Of a stretch of 64,000 nucleotides of DNA, positions 26,327-35,693 are shown piece after piece; positions within the stretch are counted from its first letter, which is position 1, and each line of letters opens with the position of its first letter. Made by a program: the position numbers and the translations under genes. The stretch spans positions 124,001-188,000 of the forward strand of contig JAEPMJ010000002.1 of the NCBI GenBank assembly GCA_017644005.1, given 5' to 3'. The stretch is from Rhizobiaceae bacterium. GTDB taxonomy: Bacteria; Pseudomonadota; Alphaproteobacteria; Rhizobiales; Rhizobiaceae. A model generated the notes under the pieces. The model saw only the letters and a list, made by a program, of their open reading frames with translations. It was not told the origin of the DNA and did not search any database.

Positions 26327-27126
26327 GTAGTTCGCGAGTTTGCAGCTGACTGCGGCAAAACGAACATGCCGCCGGATGGTGGCGCCACGCTCACTTGAAG
26401 CCGGCATTCGAACACCGTTTCCAACAGGTCATCGGTGAGTACGGTGCGAGGCTCGCCGGCGGCCGCCAGCCGGCCCCTGTGTACGACCGCAACCTGGTCG
26501 GCATACATCGCCGTCAGATTGAGGTCGTGCAGAATGGCGACAACACCGCCGCCTGCTTCGGCGAACTCACGCGCGATGTTCATGATGACGAGTTGGTGGC
26601 GGATATCGAGGCTGGACACCGGCTCGTCGAGAAACAGGAACCTTGGCACGCCATCCAGGACCGGTCGCCAGACCTGGCAGAGCACCCGTGCGAGCTGTAC
26701 ACGCTGTTGTTCGCCCCCGGAAAGCTCCTGATAGTAGCGGCCAGCGAACCCCGCCAGATCGACGCGGATGAGCGCTTCCTCAATGATCGTTTCGAGAGCT
26801 CCGCCGGCAGCGCCCGAACGGCCGCCGACCAGTCCGAGGCGAACGATCTCGCGTACCGTGAATGGAAATGAGAGATTGGCCGACTGCGGCAGCACTGCAC
26901 GCATCGACGCGAGTTCGAAGGCGTCGAGCGATGCCAGATCGCGGCGGTTGATCTCCACACGGCCCGTGAACGGCACATCGCCCGTCAAGGCACGCAAGAG
27001 CGTCGTTTTTCCCGATCCGTTAGGTCCGGCAATCGCGGTCACACGGCCGGGCGAAGCAGCAAAATCGACATCATGCAGGATCGGCGATCTGCCGAGTCTG
27101 ACTGAAATACGCTTTGCGGAAATCAT
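26323..27126 (-). CDS. hmuV: Hemin ABC transporter ATP-binding protein
   Basis: A 267-residue FecE-class ATPase. Walker A is GPNGSGKTT, the signature LSGGEQQRVQLARVL, and Walker B FLFLDEPVSSLD. HmuV identity comes from MISAKRISVRLGRSPILHDVDF at the start and from the order hmuS-T-U-V. The ATG at 27126 is five bases after the HmuU stop; a much longer in-frame extension overlaps hmuU and is rejected. Confidence 0.95.
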   Translation of the reverse strand: MISAKRISVRLGRSPILHDVDFAASPGRVTAIAGPNGSGKTTLLRALTGDVPFTGRVEINRRDLASLDAFELASMRAVLPQSANLSFPFTVREIVRLGLVGGRSGAAGGALETIIEEALIRVDLAGFAGRYYQELSGGEQQRVQLARVLCQVWRPVLDGVPRFLFLDEPVSSLDIRHQLVIMNIAREFAEAGGGVVAILHDLNLTAMYADQVAVVHRGRLAAAGEPRTVLTDDLLETVFECRLQVSVAPPSGGMFVLPQSAANSRTT

Positions 27127-27131
27127 TGCGT

Positions 27132-28232
27132 CTAAAGGTCCACAATGCCGCGTTTGCGCAGCAGTATCCAAAGGAAGAAAGGCGCGCCGACGGTCGCCGT
27201 CACGATGCCGATTGGGAGCTCCGCGGGCGCAACGATCGTTCGGCTCACGGCGTCGGCCAACAGCAGCATAATCGCCCCAAGCAAAGCGCTGGCCGGCAGC
27301 AGATAACGGTGATCCGGTCCGATCAGCAGGCGCAGCATGTGCGGTACCACGATACCGACAAATGCGATGCCGCCGGAAACGGCAACAGCCGCGCCGGTTG
27401 CCGCAGTAGCCGTGATGATTGCGGTGTACTTTACACGTTGAACCGGCAGGCCGAGATGCCCTGCCGTGGATTCGCCGAGTGCGAATCCATTCAGGCCCCG
27501 GGCCAGAAAGGGCATCGTGGCAAGCGAGGTGAGGATGATCGACCCGGCCGTACCGATCTTGCTCCATGTCGCCCCCGCAAGCGAACCGAGCGACCAGAAC
27601 GTCACGTCGCGAAGCTGGCGGTCGTCAGCCATGAAGATCATCAACCCGGTAAATGCCGCGGCAAGCGCGCCGAGCGCTATGCCGGCCAACAGCATGGTTG
27701 CGACGGAGGTGCGGCCATGGCGGGTTGCAATACCGTAAAGCACCATGGTCGCCGTGAGCGCACCGGCAAAGGCCGCCACCGGCAGAGCAAACAAGCCGAG
27801 GAAATATGTAAGCGGCGCCAGCACGGTACCGCCCCACACTATGACGGAAACTGCGCCAAATGCCGCCCCGGCCGAAACGCCTATGATTCCCGGATCTGCG
27901 AGCGGATTCCGGAACAGGCCTTGGAGCACCGCGCCGGCGATCGCAAGTCCAGCTCCGGTCAGGATGCCCAGTATCGTACGCGGCAACCTGATCTCATATA
28001 TGATGATGCGCTCATGCACGCTTAAGCGGCTGTCCGTTTCCGACATGAACCAATCGCCTAATACGGCGAAAAGCGAAGCGTCCGATGCGCCCCAGGCCAT
28101 GCTGAACAGCGAAACCAGGCAAAGGGCGCCCCCCAGAAGCGCGATCACGTACCGTGCCAGCGGCCCGCGGTCGCCGTTTGCGGCACGCATCGGCCAGCCA
28201 ATCCGGTTCGCCACCATCTGCACGTGCGACAT
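27132..28232 (-). CDS. hmuU: Hemin ABC transporter permease
   Basis: A 366-residue FecCD-family inner-membrane permease with about nine to ten hydrophobic helices. The motifs EIRLPRTILGILTGAGLAIAG and LAIAGAVLQGLFRNPLADPGIIG are diagnostic for the family. It lies two bases after hmuT and five before hmuV. It forms the heme channel across the inner membrane. Confidence 0.95.
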   Translation of the reverse strand: MSHVQMVANRIGWPMRAANGDRGPLARYVIALLGGALCLVSLFSMAWGASDASLFAVLGDWFMSETDSRLSVHERIIIYEIRLPRTILGILTGAGLAIAGAVLQGLFRNPLADPGIIGVSAGAAFGAVSVIVWGGTVLAPLTYFLGLFALPVAAFAGALTATMVLYGIATRHGRTSVATMLLAGIALGALAAAFTGLMIFMADDRQLRDVTFWSLGSLAGATWSKIGTAGSIILTSLATMPFLARGLNGFALGESTAGHLGLPVQRVKYTAIITATAATGAAVAVSGGIAFVGIVVPHMLRLLIGPDHRYLLPASALLGAIMLLLADAVSRTIVAPAELPIGIVTATVGAPFFLWILLRKRGIVDL

Positions 28233-28234
28233 CG

Positions 28235-29116
28235 TCAGTTGGCGATCGCGGTGCCGTACAGCGACACTGCGAGGTCATGCACGGCAGATGCAGTGCGCGG
28301 GCCAAAGCCCAGCAGATAGGCTCCGTCCATATGAAGTACCGCCTTCGTCATGCCTGCAGGTGTGGCGGCAATTGCCGGATGCGCGAGAAGCTCCGCCGTG
28401 ATCTCCTCGTTCGATTTTGATCTGGCGTTCATCATCAGTATGAGGTCAGGCCGGGCGGCGATGATCGCTTCGTCAGCGAGCTGCCTGTAGCCACTGAAGC
28501 CGGACATCGCGTTTACTGCGCCCGCCATCTTGATGATGCCGTCAGCGGCGGTATCGGCACCCGACGCAAGCAGCCGGCCACCCTGATTGGATAGAATGAA
28601 CAGAACACGGCGGCGCTCGGCAATATCCCTGGTCAGTGCCTGTGCGGCCTCAAGGTCGGCGCCTACCTCTTCTGCGAGCCGCTTGGCCTTGTCGTCGACG
28701 CCGAGCGCCTGCCCAACGGTGCGCAGCTTGACCAGAATACCCTGTGCGTCAAAACGCTCGGGTACAATGACCATGGGCACGCTGGCTTTCTTCAACACTT
28801 CGAGCGTCTCGGGTGGGCCACTGCCTTCCAGCATCAGCATCGCGCTCGGATTGACCGATAGCACTCCCTCTGGCGAAAGAGCGCGCATATAGCCGACATC
28901 AGGCAGGTCCAGAGCCGCTGCAGGATATACAGCCGTCGAATCGCGCGCGATCAGCAGTTCGTTCTCATTCAGCGCGAACACGATCTCGGTGATCGAACCG
29001 CCAATCGCCACAAGTCGCGAGGTGTCATCGAATGTGTCGACGACATCTGAACGTGCCGGCGCGGTTGCAACTGCAAGCAGACCTAGAGACAGGAGAGCCG
29101 ATACGAGGAATTGCAC
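28235..29116 (-). CDS. hmuT: Periplasmic hemin-binding protein
   Basis: A 293-residue cluster-A-type binding protein with a signal peptide (MQFLVSALLSLGLLAVATAP, cut near ARSDV). Family motifs are RLVAIGGSITEIVFAL and the Tyr in LPDVGYMRALSPEGVLS, the usual heme-iron ligand of HmuT/ShuT. It hands heme to HmuUV. It lies 12 bases downstream of hmuS. Confidence 0.93.
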   Translation of the reverse strand: MQFLVSALLSLGLLAVATAPARSDVVDTFDDTSRLVAIGGSITEIVFALNENELLIARDSTAVYPAAALDLPDVGYMRALSPEGVLSVNPSAMLMLEGSGPPETLEVLKKASVPMVIVPERFDAQGILVKLRTVGQALGVDDKAKRLAEEVGADLEAAQALTRDIAERRRVLFILSNQGGRLLASGADTAADGIIKMAGAVNAMSGFSGYRQLADEAIIAARPDLILMMNARSKSNEEITAELLAHPAIAATPAGMTKAVLHMDGAYLLGFGPRTASAVHDLAVSLYGTAIAN

Positions 29117-29128
29117 GCTGATTTTCTC

Positions 29129-30232
29129 CTAGGCGGCGTTGCTGTTTGAAGTGCGCGGCAGGCTTTCGACGAGCGCGCGCCAGTCCTTCAGTTCCTCACG
29201 GCCTTCGCCGCGTTCGCCAAAGAACTGGATGATCATTTCGTTGCTCTTGTCATAGGCCTCGATCGAAGTGACGTGCCCATCCGATGTCGGCTTGCGTACG
29301 GCCCACACACTTTCGATATGATCGAGGCGCAGATGAAGGTGAAAGCCGGGGTCCATGACATTTATCCAGGGTCCCACCGGCTTGATGTTTGCGACAGCAC
29401 CGGAGTGGATCTGGATGCACCCGTGATTGCCGACGAAACACATGATCGGGATAGCCTGGCCCGCCGACTGCTCCAGCAGAAACGGTACTGTGTGCGCCTC
29501 CACGGGCCAGGCGAAATCGTCACCGATCATCTCGAGCGCCTGAAGCCGGGTCAGCTCAAGTTTCCGCAGAACGCCGAAAAACTGATGCACATCGGTCATG
29601 GCTTCCCAACGGCGGCGCAGTTCGGCCTGGCGGACTTTGTCTCCGACGGCAGAAGGGTTGCCTGCGTCTGATTTCCGGGCGCGCGAACCCAGCGTGCCCG
29701 GCTGCACCGGCTGATCGGTCCGGAGGAAGCGCCTCACGAGAGCATGATAGGCGTTGAGATCGGATTCGGGGCGCAGATGTATCTTGTGCACCGCGTCGCC
29801 GGATGCATCGAAGAACTGAAGGCTTCGGCGCACACCTGCTTCGCCGGCCTTTTCGACCGCGAAGCCATACTCCCATTTGGACGGAAATATTCTCAGGTCG
29901 ATGTCGCCGGCCAGGACGATCGAGGCACGCGCACCCGGATGAACATTGTCGTAAATGCCGATTTTCTCGTGCACGGCGCTTTCATTGCGGGTCAGCGCCA
30001 TCACCTCGCCCAGCGATGCGAGTTCGGGAAGCAGCGCGTTGATGTCCGCGCTGATGGGAGTGGCGCCTTCGCCCATGAAGGCGCCGATAAATTCACATTC
30101 CGAAATGCCCAGCTTTCTCGCCAGGTCGCGCTCGCGCATCTGGTGATGCTCTTTGCGCGCACGTCGGATCGCCTCAGGAGTCACCGGCGAAGCGCCGGTC
30201 TTTTCAACAGTTTGGGCCTGTGTGTCTGTCAT
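29129..30232 (-). CDS. hmuS: Hemin-degrading/hemin-transport protein
   Basis: A cytoplasmic protein of 367 residues built from two related HemS/ChuX-like halves (about 30-180 and 200-350). The second half contains FVGNHGCIQIHSGAVANIKPVGPWINVMD, the heme-binding face, in positions typical for HmuS. It receives heme after import and either traffics it or opens the ring. It is the first gene of hmuSTUV; a RirA-type box lies ten bases before its start codon. Confidence 0.93.
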   Translation of the reverse strand: MTDTQAQTVEKTGASPVTPEAIRRARKEHHQMRERDLARKLGISECEFIGAFMGEGATPISADINALLPELASLGEVMALTRNESAVHEKIGIYDNVHPGARASIVLAGDIDLRIFPSKWEYGFAVEKAGEAGVRRSLQFFDASGDAVHKIHLRPESDLNAYHALVRRFLRTDQPVQPGTLGSRARKSDAGNPSAVGDKVRQAELRRRWEAMTDVHQFFGVLRKLELTRLQALEMIGDDFAWPVEAHTVPFLLEQSAGQAIPIMCFVGNHGCIQIHSGAVANIKPVGPWINVMDPGFHLHLRLDHIESVWAVRKPTSDGHVTSIEAYDKSNEMIIQFFGERGEGREELKDWRALVESLPRTSNSNAA

Positions 30233-30241
30233 TCTAATTCT

Positions 30242-30256
30242 TGACTCTCGAAATCA
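30242..30256. promoter_or_regulatory. Iron-responsive (RirA/IRO-type) box
   Basis: The sequence TGA-N9-TCA occurs at 30242-30256 in the divergent gap between hmuS and the TonB-dependent receptor. TGA-N9-TCA is the published IRO motif bound by RirA in Rhizobiales. Its position just upstream of the hmuS ATG fits iron repression of hmuSTUV and possibly of the receptor. Confidence 0.55.
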
Positions 30257-30385
30257 TGTTAAATAGGAACTGCATTAGTGGAGCGATTTAGTCAACATTC
30301 TTTTCGCTCCGGCCAGCACGAATAATCATGACGCGTAGCGAATACCGAGTAGCCGACCGCGAGCCAGAAATTAGGAGTAGGGACT

Positions 30386-32572
30386 ATGGGGTTGGTGACA
30401 CGAAACGCCGCCGTTCTTTTGAGCGGAGCGGCCCTGGGAATGTTGGCTACAGCATTGCCTGCGAAGGCCCAGCAGACGGACAAACAGGGACGTGTCACCT
30501 CGCTTCAGCGGTTGGTCATCGGCGCCGGCGAAGACAAGGTAGCGATCGACACGCCGCAGTCGGTCACTGTGACCAACCAGGAAGATCTCAACGACGAGCA
30601 GCCGCAGAGCGCCGGAGAGATGCTGCGCGACATTCCCGGGGTGAACACATCAGGCTCGGATCGCCTTCTGGGTCAGACCTTCAATATTCGCGGCATCGGC
30701 GCGCCGGAATCAGCCAATGAGGAAGGCCGTATAATCATCACCGTCGACGGCGCGAACAAATTCTACGAACAGTACCGCATGGGCGGGCTGTTTACCGAGC
30801 CCGAGCTGTTCAAGCAGGTCGAGGTGCTGCGCGGTCCGGCATCCTCCACCCTCTATGGCTCGGGCGCCATAGGTGGCGTGATCAACTTCACCACAAAAGA
30901 CGCTTCAGATTTCATCGACGACGGACAAAGCGGCTCGCTGCGCCTCAAGGGCGGCTTCAACAGCAACGTCAATAGCTGGCTGGGTTCGGCACTGCTGGCG
31001 CAGCGTCTGGGTGAAAATGCGGGATTTCTGATTGCAGGCAATTACCGCAAATCCGCACCTTACGTGACAGGCGCCGGAACGGTCGTGCCCAGCTCGGACT
31101 TCTCTGCCTGGTCGGGCCTGGCAAAAGGTACTTTCAAGGTGGGCGACGAAGGCACACTGCGCGCATCCTACCAGCATTGGGATTCCAACGCCGTCAACCA
31201 GGATTACGCACAGGTCGGCACCCAGGCTGCCTTCGGAACGGTAGACCGGCACGTCGTCGACAAGACGGCGGTGGTTTCCTACGAAAATCCCTTTTCCGAA
31301 AATGACTGGATCGATCTGAAGATCGCCGCATCGTTTTCCGGTACGACGGTGCGGCAGTCCAATGCCTCCGGGATTCCTGCTGGGACGTTCGGACCCGGCA
31401 CACCGGCGACCACCTGCGCCAACAACATTCTCTTCTGCAACACAACCTATGGCTATCAGACGTGGCAGTTCGATGTGCGCAACACTGCCGAATGGCATGG
31501 CGGAAACTGGGACAACTACCTGACTTTCGGCTGGCAGACCGCCTACCAGATGCGCACCGCACAGCCGACGACTGTCGCCGGCGCGGCCGGCGCGATAAAC
31601 TTTCATCCCGAGGGCACCGATTTCAAAACCGGCCTCTATGTTCAGAACGAATTTATCTGGGATGACCGCCTGACGATTATCCCGGGCATCCGCGTCGACT
31701 GGCGCACACTGACGCCTGGGGCCCGAACCGGGATCACCACGCCATCGTCCGACCTGGCGTTTTCGCCGAAAATCGCGGCGCATTACCGTTTCAACGAGAA
31801 CATCGCAGTGTTCGGCTCGATCGCGCATACGGAGCGCTTCCCCGTACTCGATGAAGTGTTCTCGACCGGCGGCTCAGGTTCGACATTTCTTCCCAGCCTC
31901 AACCTGCGCAAGGAGCGGGCAAACAACTATGAGCTTGGATTCGCCTTGTCGGGTTATGACCTGGTCCAGACGGGCGATGCCGCGCAGCTCAAGGTTACCG
32001 GCTTTTTCAACGACGTCCGCGATTTGATCGACAATAACCCGGCTATCAGGAGCAGCCGTGGAGGCCCGCCCGTCGTAAACAACCTGCCCGGTTACGTGAA
32101 TATAGGCCGCGCGCAGATTTACGGCTTCGAGATCGAGGGGGCCTACGAAGCCGAATATCTGTTCGCACGTGCCGGCTATTCCTATGTCGTCGGTCGCGAC
32201 GTCGCCACCGGGGCTTTCCTGACTTCGATCGCCCCACACGAGTTCGGCTTGACCGTCGGAGGCAAAATCCCCGAACACGATCTTCGGTTCGGCTGGAAGG
32301 CCCGTTTCGTTGCTGCTCCGCAGGATCCGGCACGCCGCTCTGCCGCGACACTGCCGACGGGTACTTCGGCAACAAGCCGGCACGCACTGGCATTCAACGT
32401 TCACGACGTTTTCCTGTCCTGGACACCCGGACAAGGCACATTCAAGGGGTGGGAAGCGCATCTCGGCGTCGATAACGTCTTCAATGCCAACTACAAGGAA
32501 TTCCTCCACAACGACTTTGCCAAGGGCAGAACCTATAAGGTCTCGCTCAGCAAGCAGATCGGTTGGAACTGA
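30386..32572 (+). CDS. hmuR: TonB-dependent heme/hemoglobin receptor
   Basis: A 728-residue outer-membrane receptor. A signal peptide (MGLVTRNAAVLLSGAALGML, cut near AKAQQ) is followed by a plug domain at about 45-175 and a beta-barrel ending in an aromatic-containing strand (SKQIGWN). The motif pair near SIAHTERFP and LPSLNL matches the FRAP and NPNL boxes of heme receptors. AGGAG lies eight bases before the ATG. The genes that follow encode its TonB/ExbBD energy system. Confidence 0.92.
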   Translation: MGLVTRNAAVLLSGAALGMLATALPAKAQQTDKQGRVTSLQRLVIGAGEDKVAIDTPQSVTVTNQEDLNDEQPQSAGEMLRDIPGVNTSGSDRLLGQTFNIRGIGAPESANEEGRIIITVDGANKFYEQYRMGGLFTEPELFKQVEVLRGPASSTLYGSGAIGGVINFTTKDASDFIDDGQSGSLRLKGGFNSNVNSWLGSALLAQRLGENAGFLIAGNYRKSAPYVTGAGTVVPSSDFSAWSGLAKGTFKVGDEGTLRASYQHWDSNAVNQDYAQVGTQAAFGTVDRHVVDKTAVVSYENPFSENDWIDLKIAASFSGTTVRQSNASGIPAGTFGPGTPATTCANNILFCNTTYGYQTWQFDVRNTAEWHGGNWDNYLTFGWQTAYQMRTAQPTTVAGAAGAINFHPEGTDFKTGLYVQNEFIWDDRLTIIPGIRVDWRTLTPGARTGITTPSSDLAFSPKIAAHYRFNENIAVFGSIAHTERFPVLDEVFSTGGSGSTFLPSLNLRKERANNYELGFALSGYDLVQTGDAAQLKVTGFFNDVRDLIDNNPAIRSSRGGPPVVNNLPGYVNIGRAQIYGFEIEGAYEAEYLFARAGYSYVVGRDVATGAFLTSIAPHEFGLTVGGKIPEHDLRFGWKARFVAAPQDPARRSAATLPTGTSATSRHALAFNVHDVFLSWTPGQGTFKGWEAHLGVDNVFNANYKEFLHNDFAKGRTYKVSLSKQIGWN

Positions 32573-32574
32573 CC

Positions 32575-33015
32575 GTGCGCCGTCTTCTTCCCGGTTTCCT
32601 GCTGTTTTCGGCACTGTCGCTTGCGGCGGTGCCGGTCACCGCGCAGCAACAATCTTCGCCTGACACCACAACGCTCGCGATAGACCTCAACGGGCTGGCT
32701 CCGTCACAAGGCGCATGCCGGCTCACATTCGTGGTCAGAAACGGGCTTCAGGCGGATATCGCGAAATCCGCGTTCGAGCTCGCGCTGTTCAACAAGAACG
32801 GCTTTGTGGAACGGCTGATAACGCTCGATTTCAAACAACTGCCACGGGGCAAGACGCGGGTACGTCAGTTCGATCTGGCCGAGCTCGAATGCAGCTCGCT
32901 TGCCCGCATCCTGATCAACGATGCGCACGAATGCAGCGGTCCCGGGCTGACACCGGATGCCTGTATGGACAATCTCGCGGCGACAACTGTCACCGATTTG
33001 GAATTCGGGAGCTAG
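32575..33015 (+). CDS. Small secreted protein of the heme operon, unknown function
   Basis: About 146 residues with a signal peptide (RRLLPGFLLFSALSLAAVP, cut near VTAQQ). The mature part reads as a beta-rich domain (CRLTFVVRNGL, FELALFNKNGFVERL) and carries several Cys (about GACRL, LECSS, HECSG, DACMD) that could form disulfides. GTG at 32575 is chosen; a TTG four codons earlier overlaps hmuR. It lies between the receptor and exbB, so a periplasmic role in heme uptake is plausible. No function is recognised. Confidence 0.8.
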   Translation: MRRLLPGFLLFSALSLAAVPVTAQQQSSPDTTTLAIDLNGLAPSQGACRLTFVVRNGLQADIAKSAFELALFNKNGFVERLITLDFKQLPRGKTRVRQFDLAELECSSLARILINDAHECSGPGLTPDACMDNLAATTVTDLEFGS

Positions 33016-33022
33016 TCTCTTC

Positions 33023-33727
33023 ATGGCAGACACCTTGCGTGACAGCCTTGTAACCCTGATCGGGCTTGGTGGGCCTGTCGTTGCGGTGCTGCTGGCGTTC
33101 TCGGTGCTGGCCTTGGCAGTGACGCTGGTGAAGCTGCATCAGTATTGGCGCGAAAGTGTCGGCGTCCACAAACCGGCAAGAGCCGCCTTGCACCACTGGC
33201 ATCACGGCCGTTTCGTCGATGCGCTGCGCGTCGCGGAGAACGACCGCTCGGCCGTTGGAGCCGTTCTTACCGCGGCAATGCGCATGAGCCGCGCGCAAGC
33301 AGGCCGCCACGCCGTCGAGGAGGAGATCGGCCGTATCGGATTGTTGCGTATTCATGGCCTGCAACGCGGGCTGAAGGCGCTCGACGCGATCGCTCAGATC
33401 GCGCCTCTGCTCGGACTGTTCGGCACAGTGCTCGGTATGATCGAAGCGTTTCGACAGCTTCAGGGCGCAGGCAACGCGGTCGATCCATCCCTGCTGGCGG
33501 GCGGCATCTGGGTTGCTCTGCTGACCACTGCGGTCGGACTGGCGGTTGCCATGCCGGTGTCGCTGATCCTGACCTGGTTCGAGTCCCGTGTGGAAAACGA
33601 GCGTGTCGCTATCGAGGGAGTTGCAGCCGAATTTCTCGGCAGTTGGACAATGACGCAAACCCGTGACGCCCCCAACCGCAGCGAGGCAGACGCCGCTGTG
33701 GTGCTTGAGCCAGGTCATGCGCGTTAG
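33023..33727 (+). CDS. exbB: ExbB-like proton channel (MotA/TolQ/ExbB family)
   Basis: A 234-residue inner-membrane protein with three hydrophobic helices: GLGGPVVAVLLAFSVLALAV, then IAPLLGLFGTVLGMIEAF and WVALLTTAVGLAVAMPVSLI. The LLGLFGTVLGM phrase is the family signature. It uses the proton gradient with ExbD and TonB to power the heme receptor. The ATG at 33023 is favoured over upstream in-frame codons inside the preceding gene. Confidence 0.92.
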   Translation: MADTLRDSLVTLIGLGGPVVAVLLAFSVLALAVTLVKLHQYWRESVGVHKPARAALHHWHHGRFVDALRVAENDRSAVGAVLTAAMRMSRAQAGRHAVEEEIGRIGLLRIHGLQRGLKALDAIAQIAPLLGLFGTVLGMIEAFRQLQGAGNAVDPSLLAGGIWVALLTTAVGLAVAMPVSLILTWFESRVENERVAIEGVAAEFLGSWTMTQTRDAPNRSEADAAVVLEPGHAR

Positions 33728-34097
33728 CGCCGTCCCGCGCAGACGACGACCACTTTCGCTCACCTCGCTGATCGACGTGATCTTCCTTCTGCTGCTGTTC
33801 TTCATGCTCTCGTCGACCTTTACACGCTTCGGCGAGGTTCCGGTCACCGGAGGCCGCACTACAGCATCGGAAGGCAAGCCGCCTGAGGTGATGATCCGGC
33901 TCACCGAAAGCGCCTGGACGGTGAATGGCCGCTCTTTCGACGAGGCCAGTGCAATCGGCGAACTCGCGAAGCTGCAACGGGCCGGTGCGCGAACCGCCAT
34001 ACTCGCGATTCGCGGCGCGGTAGACTCGCAGCAGCTCGTCTCGGCGGTAGAGAAGATCGGCCGCGAAAGCCGGCTAGCTGTTTCGGTGACGAGGTAA
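33717..34097 (+). CDS. exbD: ExbD-like biopolymer transport protein, first copy
   Basis: A 126-residue protein with one N-terminal membrane helix (LTSLIDVIFLLLLFFMLSSTF) containing the conserved Asp of ExbD/TolR, and a periplasmic domain. The start ATG at 33717 overlaps the exbB stop by 11 bases. ExbD anchors the peptidoglycan and conducts protons with ExbB. Confidence 0.9.
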   Translation: MRVSAVPRRRRPLSLTSLIDVIFLLLLFFMLSSTFTRFGEVPVTGGRTTASEGKPPEVMIRLTESAWTVNGRSFDEASAIGELAKLQRAGARTAILAIRGAVDSQQLVSAVEKIGRESRLAVSVTR

Positions 34098-34101
34098 CCC
34101 C

Positions 34102-34497
34102 ATGGTCGTACTGCTTCCCAGGCCCAGAGAGGCGCGTCAGCGAGAAAATACGATCGCGCTCATCAACATCGTCCTTCTGATGCTGATCTTCTTCCTCATC
34201 GCAGGCACTTTAACGCCGCCGCTCGACAAGGACGTGGAACTGATCAGCACCGTCGTGGCCGCCCCTGCGGAACCGCCGGAAGCGCTTTTCATCACTGCCG
34301 AAGGCGACATCCGCTGGCAGGGGCGGTCGACAACGGTGTCCGACTTCCTCGCCGGCCGCCGCGCCAGCAGCGAAGAGCCTGTACGCATAGCAGCCGACCG
34401 CTCGCTGCTGGCAGACAAATTAATCGACATTCTCGGCGAACTGCGCGCTCAGGGCGCGGAACGGGTCGTCGTCGTTACGGAGCGGACCACCAATTGA
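34102..34497 (+). CDS. ExbD-like biopolymer transport protein, second copy
   Basis: A 131-residue ExbD/TolR family protein. Its helix reads TIALINIVLLMLIFFLIAGT: the key Asp position of the first copy (SLIDVIF) is occupied by Asn (ALINIVL). It differs strongly in sequence from the first copy. With the Asp absent, it may be a structural rather than a proton-conducting partner in a mixed ExbD pair. It sits four bases after the first copy. Confidence 0.88.
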   Translation: MVVLLPRPREARQRENTIALINIVLLMLIFFLIAGTLTPPLDKDVELISTVVAAPAEPPEALFITAEGDIRWQGRSTTVSDFLAGRRASSEEPVRIAADRSLLADKLIDILGELRAQGAERVVVVTERTTN

Positions 34498-35516
34498 GCC
34501 GCCAGGCAGCCATATGGACGGTCGCGCTTACCGCGTCTTTGGCGCTACATGCCGGTGCGGCAGTCTGGTTGGCTCCACGGGACGAGCCTGTTGTGGTCGC
34601 AGGTGGTGCGCAGGCAGAAATCGCCGTCCTGGGAAATGCATTCCAGGATACGCTGGTCGCCGGCAGCATGTCAGGGATTGTCGAGCCGGTGGACGCCGAA
34701 AGCGCACACCCCGTCGAAGGTGACATGGTGGTGGAAACCACCCTGGAGCCTGCACAACCCACCAGACAGCAGGTTAGGGAGCCGGCGCGCGATGTTTCCT
34801 CGACCAGGACCGGTGCGGTTTCGGGCGCGAGGCCTGCCTCCGCTGACATCGACCCTGTGAAACCTCGCGCTGAAGGCACTCAGGTTGCCCCGATCCTGCA
34901 ACGCGGCACCGCAATGTCGAACCCGGCGAGCCAATCTCCGCGCGCAGGTGCGCCGGTGGAACCGGTCGAGATCATGGACATTCGCACGACGCCTGACACC
35001 GCGCCCAGACCTACCGCCCGTCCCGCGCAGGTCGCCATGGCGAACAAGCCCATGCCGAAGAGCAACGGGGCACGCAGGAAGCAGGAGAAGGCAACTGAGA
35101 AAGTCCGACAACGCGCCGGCGCGGGAGGTCAGTCCACGAAAAACGCCCGGCGAGGCTCCGCTGACGGTTCGACACGGGCCAGGGAAACAGCTTCGGGCGA
35201 TACCGGGGGCGCGCGCGAGTCGGGCAGCGCGGCCGTTTCCAACTACCCGGGTAAGGTCTATGCCAAACTGCGGCGCAGCCTGCGCTACCCATCGGAAGCG
35301 CGGCGCAAGCGCATTCTCGGCGAGGTGCACATACGCTTCACGGTCTCCCGTTCGGGTGGCGTCGCATCGGTGCGCGTCGCGCGCAGCTCGGGTTCGTCCC
35401 TGCTTGACAATGCGGCACTGGAAACGGTGCGTCGGGCGGAACCGTTTCCTGAAATCCCGGCCGCCGCCGGCCGCTCAAGCTGGTCGTTCACCGTTCCGCT
35501 TCAGTTCAGCCGTTGA
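34494..35516 (+). CDS. tonB: TonB family protein
   Basis: A 340-residue energy transducer beginning with TTG in the preceding stop (TTGA). One N-terminal helix (WTVALTASLALHAGAAVWLA) is followed by a long linker of Pro/Ala/Glu/Lys and Arg-rich sequence (about 90-240). A C-terminal TonB domain follows (YPGKVYAKLRRSLRYPSEAR, ending VPLQFSR). It completes the receptor-exbB-exbD-exbD-tonB unit. The linker carries unusually many Arg/Gly/Ser residues in its second half. Confidence 0.92.
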   Translation: MSRQAAIWTVALTASLALHAGAAVWLAPRDEPVVVAGGAQAEIAVLGNAFQDTLVAGSMSGIVEPVDAESAHPVEGDMVVETTLEPAQPTRQQVREPARDVSSTRTGAVSGARPASADIDPVKPRAEGTQVAPILQRGTAMSNPASQSPRAGAPVEPVEIMDIRTTPDTAPRPTARPAQVAMANKPMPKSNGARRKQEKATEKVRQRAGAGGQSTKNARRGSADGSTRARETASGDTGGARESGSAAVSNYPGKVYAKLRRSLRYPSEARRKRILGEVHIRFTVSRSGGVASVRVARSSGSSLLDNAALETVRRAEPFPEIPAAAGRSSWSFTVPLQFSR

Positions 35517-35693
35517 GCGTCGGTATCCAGGATGGTTTTCTCCATCCGACCGGCTGGTTAAGTCGGCAATGCCGAGATTTCAGGTCGCCTTCCATATCTG
35601 CCGGGCGATAGCCGCATGCTAACCTGCAGGACTGTCCGTTTCGATCGGACCGACACGGCAGTCATTCGCCCGTGAAATCGCACGCGCAGAGGA

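Noticed and set aside
27127-27567. N-terminal extension of the HmuV frame
   Set aside because: It overlaps hmuU, is Arg/Gly-rich and does not match the family; MISAKRISVRLG at 27126 is the normal start.
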